Positions 1-7,777 of a DNA stretch of 15,481 bases are shown piece by piece. Within the stretch, counting starts at the first letter, position 1. Every line of letters starts with the position of its first letter. Both the position numbers and the translations under genes were made by a program. The notes beneath the pieces were generated by a model, which was not told where the DNA came from, ran no database searches, and saw only the letters and a list, made by a program, of their open reading frames with translations. Origin of the DNA: UBA4416 sp044357775. GTDB taxonomy: Bacteria; Bacteroidota; Bacteroidia; B-17B0; Aurantibacillaceae. The stretch lies in contig JBIKOX010000051.1 of NCBI GenBank assembly GCA_044357775.1, forward strand, positions 1-15,481, in the 5' to 3' direction.

Positions 1-2730
1 CCTATAGTTTCTACTCCTGCTGCTGGTACTTGGCAAGTGCCTACTATTTATACCGCTAGCGATGATGGTAGTTTAAATGGTGATAACCCCGTGAGTTATT
101 ATTATATGAATGATAATACATTTGCAGCTTCTGATTTTAATAATTTATATTTTGTTGGCTGCAATCCTGCTGTTATGGGCATTAATACAAGCCAAGTAAA
201 TATTGCTTGTGCTGGATTAACTAATGGTTCTGCAACTGCCATTCCAGTTGGAGGAACGGCACCTTATACATATACATGGACAACAGTACCAGCTCAAAAT
301 GGAGCTACTGCTACAAATTTAGGTGCAGGTGCATATACCGTAACTGTAAAAGATGCGGCGTTAAATATTGCTCAAGCAATAGTTACAATACAAGTTCAAC
401 CTTTATTTATAACGAGTGCTAATTCTTTAACAATTAATTCAGGCTCATCCGTTAATTTAGCATTAACTTCAAATTTACCCTCTACATTTAGTTGGTTGGC
501 AGCTAATAATAGTAATGTTACAGGCGAGAGTTTAACAACTCAAACTTTAACTACAATTACTAACACACTTACAAATACTTCCAGTGTGGCTCAAGTTGTA
601 ACATACACTATTATACCAACAGCTGCATCGGGTAATTGTGCAGGAACTCCACAAATTTTAAGTATTACGGTTAATCCTCTTTTACTTACAATTGCTACTT
701 CGCAACAAAATGTTACTTGTAATGGTTATAATAATGGTGTGGCTTGGGTTAATATCAATAGTGGCACAGCACCATACACATATAGCTGGAGTACAAGCCC
801 CCCTGCACAAACAACACAAACCGTTACAGGTTTAGCTGCTGGAACCTATAGTTGTTTTGTAAGCGATGCAACAGGTCAAACGGTTACTGCAACATTAACT
901 ATTACTCAACCTTCGGCACTATCAAATTTTACTGCAACTGTTATAGCAAATGGTTCATGTAACGGTAACCCAATAGGTAGTGCACAGGCAAATACTCCTG
1001 TGGGCGGCACACCGCCTTATACTTATTTATGGAGCACAAGTCCAGCTCAAACAACTCAAACAGTAACAGGTTTAGCAAATGGTACTTTCACAGTATTTGT
1101 TGCCGATTTTAATAATTGTGTTATTCAAAGCACAGTTGCTATTAACCCACTAGTGCAGTATAATGTTAATTTTAATGCAACACAAACATTATTTGCAGGA
1201 CCGCCATTTATTGCACAATTTACTAATACTACATCTAATCCATCAAATTATAATTTTGTTTGGGATTTTGGAGATGGTGTTACTCTTAGTTCAAATAACG
1301 CGTCTGTTTCTCATCAATACCAATACAATGGCTTGTATACTGTAAAATTAATAGCTACATCAATTAGTACTGGATGCCAAGATTCATTGATAAAAGCAGG
1401 TTATATTTTTTGTACAGGCGGCGTATCTTGCAACATTACAGCAGTTTTTACACCATCAACAAATACGAATGCTTGCGCAGGTGATAGTACTTTGTTAACA
1501 TGCACTAATAGTGGTAGCATTACTTATCAATGGTATTTAAACGGCTCAGCAATTAATGGTGCTGTTGCAAGTACTTATTATGCAGCTCAAAGCGGCAATT
1601 ATCAGGTAGCAGTTACCAATTCAGTTTGCACTGATTTTTCTAATCAAGTAACCATCACGTTTAATGCGCCGCCACAAGCGCCAGTTATAACATCAACTGG
1701 TAATGTTACCCAGTGTTTAGGAGGTTCCGTTGTATTAAATGCGTCCTCGGGCTATTCAAGTTATGTATGGTCAACTGGCGCAACAAGCCAATCTATTTCA
1801 GTTAACGGTTCGGGTATTTATAGTGTTATAGGTAAAAACACATTTGGATGTGGTACAACATCACAACCATATTCGCTTAATTTTTCTGCAGCACCAGCTA
1901 CCCCTATTTGTTTAGTAACGGTTGATACAACATCGCTTTACAATCAAGTAATTTGGGATAAGCCTGCTACAACTGCCATTGATAGCTTTAAAATTTATAG
2001 AGAAACAATGACTAATGTGTTTTCGTATTTAAATTCAGTGGCCTATGATTCTTTAAGTATTTATAATGACTTTGCTGCTAATCCAAATGTAACATCTTAT
2101 AAATATAAAATAGCTGCTATTGATACTTGTGGTAACGAAACATTATTAAGCAATTATCATAACACCATCCATTTACAATATTTAGGGGCAGGTAATTTAC
2201 AGTGGACTGTATATTCTATCGAAAATGAATTAAATCCTGTATTATATTATATGGTATTAAGAGATGATAATAGCAGTGGTAATTTTTTACCAATAAGCTC
2301 AACCATACCTGGAGGAAATAGTTCGTTTACAGATATTAATTTTTCTTCTTATCCAAATGCTGCTTACAGAGTGGATGTTGTTTGGAACAGAACCTGTGTT
2401 CCAGCTAAGCTAACAAATACATCGCAATCTATATCTCGTTCAAATGTTAAAAATGTTCAGGCTCCAACTAATTTAGGTCAGGTAGATTTAAGCAAATTTG
2501 TCGCTGTTTATCCAATGGCTGCTAGTTCTATCATTAATGTTAGGATTAACACAAGTTTCATTACTAATGCGATGATTGAGTTATATGATGCTACGGGAAA
2601 ATTAATTGCGCAACAAAAAGTAGTTAATGAGTATAGCTCACTTAATATAAGTGAATTTGCAAATGGTATTTATACAGTGCGAGTGATTACAGAAAATGAA
2701 CAAACTGTAAAACGAATAGTTAAACAATAG
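1..2730 (+). CDS. Large T9SS-secreted adhesin-like protein with SprB, PKD and Ig-like modules (5' end missing)
   Basis: The frame is open from base 1, so the start and any signal peptide lie outside the window; 909 residues are visible. A GTG at 37 is only an internal codon. Modules in order by nucleotide: a SprB-type repeat (about 181-400), a PKD-like domain ending in the pattern TYTIIPTA (about 418-678), two more SprB repeats containing APYTYSW and PPYTYLW (about 691-1149), a classical PKD domain with WDFGDG (about 1159-1420), two Ig-like domains each with paired cysteines (about 1435-1665 and 1681-1890), a fibronectin-III-like domain (about 1891-2170), a second possible one (about 2170-2440), and a C-terminal type A sorting domain (about 2491-2727) with IELYDATGKLI and GIYTVRV. 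In this family the tail directs export through T9SS and is removed at the surface. The role is inferred to be adhesion or a surface scaffold; no enzymatic domain is visible. The usual YPNP of the tail reads YPMA here. Family assignment is confident, function is not. Confidence 0.88.
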   Translation, partial: PIVSTPAAGTWQVPTIYTASDDGSLNGDNPVSYYYMNDNTFAASDFNNLYFVGCNPAVMGINTSQVNIACAGLTNGSATAIPVGGTAPYTYTWTTVPAQNGATATNLGAGAYTVTVKDAALNIAQAIVTIQVQPLFITSANSLTINSGSSVNLALTSNLPSTFSWLAANNSNVTGESLTTQTLTTITNTLTNTSSVAQVVTYTIIPTAASGNCAGTPQILSITVNPLLLTIATSQQNVTCNGYNNGVAWVNINSGTAPYTYSWSTSPPAQTTQTVTGLAAGTYSCFVSDATGQTVTATLTITQPSALSNFTATVIANGSCNGNPIGSAQANTPVGGTPPYTYLWSTSPAQTTQTVTGLANGTFTVFVADFNNCVIQSTVAINPLVQYNVNFNATQTLFAGPPFIAQFTNTTSNPSNYNFVWDFGDGVTLSSNNASVSHQYQYNGLYTVKLIATSISTGCQDSLIKAGYIFCTGGVSCNITAVFTPSTNTNACAGDSTLLTCTNSGSITYQWYLNGSAINGAVASTYYAAQSGNYQVAVTNSVCTDFSNQVTITFNAPPQAPVITSTGNVTQCLGGSVVLNASSGYSSYVWSTGATSQSISVNGSGIYSVIGKNTFGCGTTSQPYSLNFSAAPATPICLVTVDTTSLYNQVIWDKPATTAIDSFKIYRETMTNVFSYLNSVAYDSLSIYNDFAANPNVTSYKYKIAAIDTCGNETLLSNYHNTIHLQYLGAGNLQWTVYSIENELNPVLYYMVLRDDNSSGNFLPISSTIPGGNSSFTDINFSSYPNAAYRVDVVWNRTCVPAKLTNTSQSISRSNVKNVQAPTNLGQVDLSKFVAVYPMAASSIINVRINTSFITNAMIELYDATGKLIAQQKVVNEYSSLNISEFANGIYTVRVITENEQTVKRIVKQ
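691..1149 (+). repeat. Two adjacent SprB-type repeats, similar at DNA level
   Basis: Two successive units of about 75 codons share the order cysteine-asparagine, PYTY, W-S-T-S-P, QTTQTVTGLA, then a Thr/Tyr-rich strand. The DNA stretches around 787-836 and 1030-1076 remain visibly similar, both coding for the same QTTQTVTGLA peptide with scattered synonymous changes. A third, more divergent unit lies upstream at about 181-400. SprB repeats are known from the Flavobacterium gliding adhesin SprB; here they identify the fold only, not a gliding role. Confidence 0.7.
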
Positions 2731-2760
2731 CAATTAATTGATTTATTGTTTAAATTAAAC

Positions 2761-2791
2761 AAGCTGCGTTAGTAATAATGCAGCTTTTTTT
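2761..2791 (+). terminator. Rho-independent terminator of the adhesin-like gene
   Basis: A perfect 7-bp stem AAGCTGC/GCAGCTT (2761-2767 and 2780-2786) encloses a 12-nt loop and runs straight into seven T (2785-2791). It sits 30 nt after the stop codon at 2730, as expected for an intrinsic terminator. Confidence 0.8.
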
Positions 2792-2811
2792 ATCAGAGAA
2801 AAACTGAGGTG

Positions 2812-2826
2812 CAGATTTAAAATCTG
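2812..2826. repeat. Short palindrome, possible degenerate REP-like intergenic element
   Basis: CAGATTT and AAATCTG form a perfect inverted repeat around a single A, within a context reading GAGGTG on the left and ending ACAACC on the right. Outside the core the arms are only partly complementary. The rest of the 179-nt gap between the adhesin-like gene and the Nudix gene shows nothing else clear. That this is a REP-like remnant is inference; it could also be chance in AT-rich DNA. Confidence 0.3.
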
Positions 2827-2909
2827 AATTACAACCAATTTTAATTACTTTAATAAAAAGTAGTTAAAATTATTTCTAAAACTATCAAACTAATACCTAA
2901 TTTTACTTC

Positions 2910-3368
2910 ATGAAAGGTTTTAATGTTCGTGTATATGGTATTTTTATTCATGAAAATAAATTACTAGTATCCGACGAGCATATCAAGGGCATGAACATCA
3001 CAAAACTTCCAGGTGGAGGCTTAGAATACGGCGAGGGTACTCATGACTGTTTGGTCAGGGAATTTAAGGAAGAATTAGATTTAGATATTGAAGTAGTTTC
3101 TCATTTTTATACAACTGATTTTTTTGTGAATTCTGCATTTAGTTCAAATAACCAAGTACTAAGTATTTACTATATGGTTAAACCTAAAGAAGTTTTTAAT
3201 ACACAAACAGTAAAATTTAAAATTGCAACAAAGTTGTTTGATTTTGAGAAAAAAATGGAAGGTGCGCAATCTATGAGGTGGGTTGAAATGGAGAAAATTT
3301 CAGATAATGATTTTACCTTTATTATTGATAAAAGAGTAGGGGAAATGCTTTCCAATAAACTCAAGTAA
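2910..3368 (+). CDS. Nudix hydrolase family protein
   Basis: This 152-residue protein is a typical size for a single-domain Nudix hydrolase, a family that cleaves nucleoside diphosphates linked to another moiety, usually with Mg2+. The Nudix box GX5EX7REUXEEXGU runs from G36 to L58. E42 and the core R50-E51-F52-K53-E54-E55 are intact, so metal binding and catalysis are expected. The glycine near the end of the box is D57 here. There is no signal peptide, so it should be cytoplasmic. The substrate cannot be read from sequence; candidates include oxidised or non-canonical nucleotides and nucleotide sugars. The ATG at 2910 is chosen because the beta strand before the box begins immediately after it. 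The gene stands alone and converges with the next minus-strand gene, with 17 nt between stop codons and no visible terminator. Confidence 0.88.
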   Translation: MKGFNVRVYGIFIHENKLLVSDEHIKGMNITKLPGGGLEYGEGTHDCLVREFKEELDLDIEVVSHFYTTDFFVNSAFSSNNQVLSIYYMVKPKEVFNTQTVKFKIATKLFDFEKKMEGAQSMRWVEMEKISDNDFTFIIDKRVGEMLSNKLK

Positions 3369-3385
3369 ATCAATACATATAATCA

Positions 3386-6052
3386 CTATTGCACAATTAT
3401 TTTTTTAACGCCCAATAATTGATTACTAATTATTCTAACAAAATAGGCTCCGGAATTTAGTTCTAAATCTAATTCTATTTTTTCACGATCAGTGTTTTGT
3501 GAAAAAACTACTTTACCCATCACATCAATTAACTCAATGGTTTTTGTATTTATGTCATTGTCAAAAACCATCGTAAAATTGCCATTATTAATAGTTGGAT
3601 ACAACTTATAGTTATAAGTTTTTGCTTTACTATTATCCATCATACCAGTTACAATACTAGTAATAGATGTTTCCCAAATTCCTCTCCCAAACGTAGAAAC
3701 ATATACTTTGTTGAGTGCCTGATTAAATTCGATATCGCTCACAATAACATTTGGTAATCCAAAGCTATTATTTACCCACGTTGCAGAGCCTGCGTTTAAT
3801 GTATAAATTCCAATATCAGTTGCAATCATCAAATTGTTAGTGCCTGGTATTTGCTTTATGCAATTTACAGGCAAGTTTGGTAAATTATATGTTATATTTT
3901 GCCATGTTAATCCTCCGTCAACTGTTGTAAACACTTTATCTGTAGCAGAAAAACCAGCCATACTAACATACGCTATATTTTCGTTACTTGCGTTAATTTC
4001 AATACCGGTGTAATACAAACTATCAGGCAAGTTATTAGTGATATTGGTAAAAGTTGCGCCGCCGTTTGTGGTTTTAAAAACAATACCATTTGTGCCATTT
4101 TCAAAGCGAACACGTCGCGCTGCATAAATTACCTGACTATTACTATTTGAAACTGCTAAGGCTGATATTTCTGTGTTTTGAGCAGTTAAGGTATTTGAAT
4201 AAATTGATGCTAATGGAGACCAGTTATCTCCATAATCGGACGACATAACAATATTTTCATTTCCAATATACATGACACCTGGATTATTAACATCTGCAAC
4301 AACAGGTGTAACCCATTCCGACTGTTCAAAATTTGGATTGGTATTTGGCCAAAAAGTACCTGAACCATTATTATAACTTTTGTAAAAATTTCCATACTGA
4401 CTGCTTCCAAAAACATCTGTTGTGCTTGTTGGGAACAAACAATTATCCATTCCGTCGCCACCAAAAATAGTTGTCCAACTTCCACTATTGTAATACATCG
4501 ATGCATTATCCTGAGCACCCGCAATTAATTGCTCAGTAGTATTTTTTGAACTTGACAATCTATAAAACGAAGAAATTTGTATGTTATCATTCATTTTAGT
4601 CCAAACTGTAGGCCAAGCAGAAGTGTTCCATGAATCTGCAATCATAGCAGAGGTTTGATAAACGCCACCATCACTGCAAACAAAATAATTTCCGCTTAAG
4701 GGATTTCTTTCAATGAAATGTATATCGCCATGCAAAGTTGCGCCATATTGAGTTGTCCAATGCGACATTGGTAAAAATGAATTTGCTCCATCATTTGATG
4801 CCCACATGTTTACGCCACCAACGTAAATAGTTTGTTCATCATTATAATCAACTAATAAACCTAAATCATAATTACCCTGACCTCCAGAATTACCACCAGT
4901 TCCTCCTTCCAATACATTATTAAATGGAGGAATAAAAATCCAATTTAAACCTGCATCCACCGTTTTGTAAATGCCATATAAACCATTTGAAACATCAACA
5001 CACATAGCGTAAATTACATTATGATTTGATGGCGAAATAGCTAATTTTACTCGTTGTATAGCACCTGTTAATGGCATATTGGTATTAAGCATAGTCCAAG
5101 TATTTCCAAAATCAGTTGATTTATAAACACCTGCGTTTCCAATATTTGATGTTAAAACCCAACCTGTTGCTGCGTAAATAATATTTGGATTAACAGGATC
5201 TTGATGCATATCCCAAAATAATGAATCTAACTTTTTTGTCCATGTTGCTCCTGCATTGGTAGATTTATACATTCCACTAACGCCACAAGCTACAATTTCA
5301 TTTGTATTAGTTGGATTGATTAAAATTTTTCGAATAAGCGAGGCGTCGCCATTTGTTAAGTTATATGTTAAACCAGTTTGCGCCCATGTTAAACCACCAT
5401 CAATTGTTTTATAAACACCTAAACCATAATGTGTATGTCGCTTTCTTCCATTCAATTGCAAACTCACGCCAATGTATTCAAAATCGCAAACCGAAATATA
5501 GATTTCATTTGGGTTTATTGGATTTATGGAAATGTCGCTAATTCTGTTTATTGGTAAGTTATCCGTTAAGGGTGTCCATGAAGCACCATTGTTCGTTGTT
5601 TTCCATACACCACCTTGTGCTACACCAACAAAAAAAGTAGTAGGGTTGGTTGGATGAAAAGCAATACAATTTATTCTACCAATTCCATTTTCCATATAAC
5701 CGGTTTGATTATTTGGTAAAATATTTGGGCCAAAAGGTGTCCAAATTGCCGACGAGTTATTTTTAGATTGCTGTTGTTTGTAATTAGCCATTTTTATGGC
5801 TTCATTTATATATTCATCAAAGCCGGCAGGTTCACCTTTCGTGTTGGTATGCAGCTCCATTTCCTGCTCCCAACGTTTATAATTTTTCCAATATTTTTCT
5901 GAATTTAAATCATGGTTTTTTTTAAAATCGTTAAATTGATTTTTTAATTCGTTAAAAGTTAATGCTTGATTGCTTTTGTTTGTATAGAAAGTTTGTGCAA
6001 AAAAGCATTCACTGAAAAACATGCAATAAAAAAGAAAAAAGAAATATCTCAT
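3386..6052 (-). CDS. T9SS-secreted Asp-box (BNR/sortilin-like) propeller protein
   Basis: The 888-residue protein begins with a signal peptide (residues 1-19, aromatic-rich core, predicted cleavage before Q20). A Lys/Asn/Glu-rich linker (about 21-100) follows, then a large beta-propeller region. Asp-box motifs of the form S/T-x-D/N-x-G-x-x-W/F recur: KTTNNGASW (151-159), KTIDGGLTW (215-223), KSTNAGATW (263-271), KSTDFGNTW (311-319), KTVDAGLNW (363-371), a weaker one near 419-425, and three more in the C-terminal half (SSDYGDNW, KTTNGGATF, TTVDGGLTW). The last about 75 residues are a T9SS type A sorting domain with IELIDVMGKVV and GAYFVRI. The fold is that of sortilin/VPS10 and GH74 proteins. 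I see no motif that decides between a glycosidase and a binding role. It should be exported by Sec and then T9SS. No classical promoter stands out in the 78-nt gap upstream. Confidence 0.88.
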   Translation of the reverse strand: MRYFFFLFYCMFFSECFFAQTFYTNKSNQALTFNELKNQFNDFKKNHDLNSEKYWKNYKRWEQEMELHTNTKGEPAGFDEYINEAIKMANYKQQQSKNNSSAIWTPFGPNILPNNQTGYMENGIGRINCIAFHPTNPTTFFVGVAQGGVWKTTNNGASWTPLTDNLPINRISDISINPINPNEIYISVCDFEYIGVSLQLNGRKRHTHYGLGVYKTIDGGLTWAQTGLTYNLTNGDASLIRKILINPTNTNEIVACGVSGMYKSTNAGATWTKKLDSLFWDMHQDPVNPNIIYAATGWVLTSNIGNAGVYKSTDFGNTWTMLNTNMPLTGAIQRVKLAISPSNHNVIYAMCVDVSNGLYGIYKTVDAGLNWIFIPPFNNVLEGGTGGNSGGQGNYDLGLLVDYNDEQTIYVGGVNMWASNDGANSFLPMSHWTTQYGATLHGDIHFIERNPLSGNYFVCSDGGVYQTSAMIADSWNTSAWPTVWTKMNDNIQISSFYRLSSSKNTTEQLIAGAQDNASMYYNSGSWTTIFGGDGMDNCLFPTSTTDVFGSSQYGNFYKSYNNGSGTFWPNTNPNFEQSEWVTPVVADVNNPGVMYIGNENIVMSSDYGDNWSPLASIYSNTLTAQNTEISALAVSNSNSQVIYAARRVRFENGTNGIVFKTTNGGATFTNITNNLPDSLYYTGIEINASNENIAYVSMAGFSATDKVFTTVDGGLTWQNITYNLPNLPVNCIKQIPGTNNLMIATDIGIYTLNAGSATWVNNSFGLPNVIVSDIEFNQALNKVYVSTFGRGIWETSITSIVTGMMDNSKAKTYNYKLYPTINNGNFTMVFDNDINTKTIELIDVMGKVVFSQNTDREKIELDLELNSGAYFVRIISNQLLGVKKIIVQ

Positions 6053-6130
6053 TTGTATAAATTTTTAATTTGAAAAGTTAGCTAATATTTATCAGATAAT
6101 ATATTTGAACTGTAATTTAAAAAGATTTTT

Positions 6131-6919
6131 TTAAGCAGGAACCTCAATAGTTGTTTTAAAAATAAATGTTGCCGGACCTTGCAACCAAATATTGTAAAAA
6201 GTATTTTCAAGTACTTTATCAAATTTTACATTTAGATGACCACCTAAAGTTTTTATACCGCAATTATTTTTATCAGTACTTACACCTTTTAAAGCGGCTA
6301 CCAATGCGGCTGCGGTAACACCTGTTCCGCAAGACAAGGTTTCATTTTCAACGCCTCTTTCGTAAGTGCGGACAAATAATTCATTATCAATTTTCTCAAT
6401 AAAATTCACATTAGTTCCTTCAAAAATAAAACGATCGTTATTTCTAATCTTTTTACCTTCTTTAAAAACATTAAACTCCTCAAGATTGTTTACGAATTTT
6501 ACATAATGTGGTGAACCGGTATTTAAATAAAAATAATTCTCTCCAACTTCCACTTGCCTTACATCATTCATTTTTAAAGAAACCAAATCAGTATCAATTT
6601 TTGCTTCATGAATTCCATCAATTGCTAAAAATTTAGCTTCAGAATTTATAATGCCTAAATATTTTGCGAAGGCAGTAATGCATCGTCCACCGTTACCGCA
6701 CATGCTACTTTCATTACCATCACTATTAAAATAAACCATTTTAAAATCAATTCCTGGCTCTAATTCTAGTAATATTAAACCATCTGCACCTATACCAAAA
6801 CGCCTATTGCACAACCATTTTATGTGTTCAGTAGTTAACGAAATATTTTTTTCACGATTATCTAAAAGCACAAAATCATTTCCTGTACCTTGATATTTGT
6901 AGCAATGTAACTGCATCAT
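6131..6919 (-). CDS. dapF: Diaminopimelate epimerase
   Basis: DapF interconverts LL- and meso-diaminopimelate, the penultimate step of lysine synthesis by the DAP route and the source of meso-DAP for peptidoglycan; it is cytoplasmic. The 262-residue length fits the family. The N-terminal signature YQGTGNDF is at 9-16. The two catalytic cysteines are both present: C74 in SSMCGNGGRC (71-80) and C197 in ETLSCGTG (193-200). The supporting motif YERGVE is at 186-191. Two adjacent ATG codons are possible starts (6919 or 6916); the first is used here, the difference being one residue. It begins 5 nt after the stop of the upstream membrane protein gene, so the two are probably co-transcribed. All key residues are present and the call is firm. 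Confidence 0.97.
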   Translation of the reverse strand: MMQLHCYKYQGTGNDFVLLDNREKNISLTTEHIKWLCNRRFGIGADGLILLELEPGIDFKMVYFNSDGNESSMCGNGGRCITAFAKYLGIINSEAKFLAIDGIHEAKIDTDLVSLKMNDVRQVEVGENYFYLNTGSPHYVKFVNNLEEFNVFKEGKKIRNNDRFIFEGTNVNFIEKIDNELFVRTYERGVENETLSCGTGVTAAALVAALKGVSTDKNNCGIKTLGGHLNVKFDKVLENTFYNIWLQGPATFIFKTTIEVPA

Positions 6920-6924
6920 GAAAA

Positions 6925-7554
6925 TTAATTTATTTTAGCTAATAAATCAGAGTCTTGAACTAACTCCATTGATTTAAACTCAGTACCAGCAGAAATTTTA
7001 TAAACGAAATCATCATTTTTTAAATAATAATTATCATCTACTTTGTAAATTGTAATGCTGCTAAAATCAGATAAGCCATATAAAATAACTCTGTTGCGAG
7101 TCATGCGATATCCTTTTGAATTCAAAGGTGTTTTCCAAAACTCAACAAAAAATAAGTTTGGATAATCAGTACTAGAAACTCCAGCTAATTGTCCTGTAAG
7201 GGTATCACGTTTTAGATTGGCATCTAAATCAATTACTTTAATATTTTTAACAGATAATAATTCTTCTTGCGCAACTGTAATATCTTCTTCATTTAACAAT
7301 GCATCTACTTCGTTATAATTAATGTTTGGGGAATTTTTAATATTAATAGACGATTTTTTAACAACCTTAGAACGATTTTTATCAGAAGAATTTAATGGAG
7401 GTAGAGATTGTTCAACAATTTTTATATTGTCAATATTTGGCTTGTTAAATTTCTTCAAATAATCATCTATTTTAAATATAAAGAAAGCCACACCGGAAAG
7501 CAAGCCTATAGAAACTCCAAAAACAAAAGGCGGTATTTTATATTTAAATCTCAT
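6925..7554 (-). CDS. Unknown single-pass membrane protein upstream of dapF
   Basis: I do not recognise this 209-residue protein. It has a short basic N-terminus (R2, K4, K6), one hydrophobic segment (about residues 9-27, rich in Gly and Phe) and a Lys/Asn/Ser-rich linker to about residue 100. The C-terminal part (about 115-209) is compact, predicted mostly beta, and has many Tyr and Asp. By the positive-inside rule the C-terminal domain would lie in the periplasm, but Lys residues also flank the far side of the segment, so topology is uncertain. No catalytic motif or lipobox is visible. It reads into dapF with a 5-nt gap, which suggests a shared transcript. A link to envelope or peptidoglycan work is only inferred from that neighbour and from the divergent HtrA gene. 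Confidence 0.75.
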   Translation of the reverse strand: MRFKYKIPPFVFGVSIGLLSGVAFFIFKIDDYLKKFNKPNIDNIKIVEQSLPPLNSSDKNRSKVVKKSSINIKNSPNINYNEVDALLNEEDITVAQEELLSVKNIKVIDLDANLKRDTLTGQLAGVSSTDYPNLFFVEFWKTPLNSKGYRMTRNRVILYGLSDFSSITIYKVDDNYYLKNDDFVYKISAGTEFKSMELVQDSDLLAKIN

Positions 7555-7599
7555 TTTAAACTAGGTATTAAATTTACAAATAATTCTTAAATTATTTTC

Positions 7600-7641
7600 A
7601 ACTATTTATCGATAGTTATAAGCAATTTATTTTTTTATTGC
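7600..7641. other. Two small inverted repeats in the divergent intergenic region
   Basis: AACTAT/ATAGTT (7600-7605 and 7612-7617, 6-nt loop) and GCAAT/ATTGC (7622-7626 and 7637-7641, T-rich loop) lie side by side between the divergent dapF-pair and HtrA genes. They could be operator half-sites or a leader hairpin of the minus-strand transcript. The arms are short and the region is AT-rich, so chance is quite possible. The rest of the gap 7555-7777 holds only the HtrA -7 element. Confidence 0.25.
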
Positions 7642-7736
7642 ACAAAAAAAGTAACAAATTTTTAACTCAAAAATGTACAAAATCATTGCTGCCGTTAAGT
7701 ATTGTTAAAAGCAATTTTAAAATATACCTTCTGATT

Positions 7737-7744
7737 TAATTTTG
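7737..7744 (+). promoter_or_regulatory. Bacteroidota -7 promoter element of the HtrA gene
   Basis: TAATTTTG matches the Bacteroidota -7 consensus TAnnTTTG at every defined base. It lies 33 nt before the ATG at 7778, giving a predicted leader of roughly 25-30 nt. No convincing -33 TTTG is seen at the right spacing; only a T-run at 7715-7718 is near that place. The element overlaps the alternative TTG start at 7742, which argues against that start. Confidence 0.55.
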
Positions 7745-7777
7745 CGTTATTCAATTAAATATAAAAAAACAATAACC

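Noticed and set aside
2898..2905. TAATTTTA as a -7 box for the Nudix gene
   Set aside because: It has one mismatch and ends 4 nt before the ATG, so transcription would start at or after the start codon.
4210..4524. Open frame of about 100 codons on the minus strand inside the propeller gene
   Set aside because: It is a shifted frame of a well-supported gene with no recognisable domain and low-complexity composition.
6100..6107. TATATTTG -7 promoter match on the plus strand
   Set aside because: No plus-strand gene follows; both flanking genes are on the minus strand, and such octamers arise by chance in AT-rich DNA.
7742..7777. N-terminal extension of the HtrA protein from a TTG codon
   Set aside because: The TTG lies inside an exact -7 promoter element, and the ATG at 7778 starts directly with a normal signal sequence.
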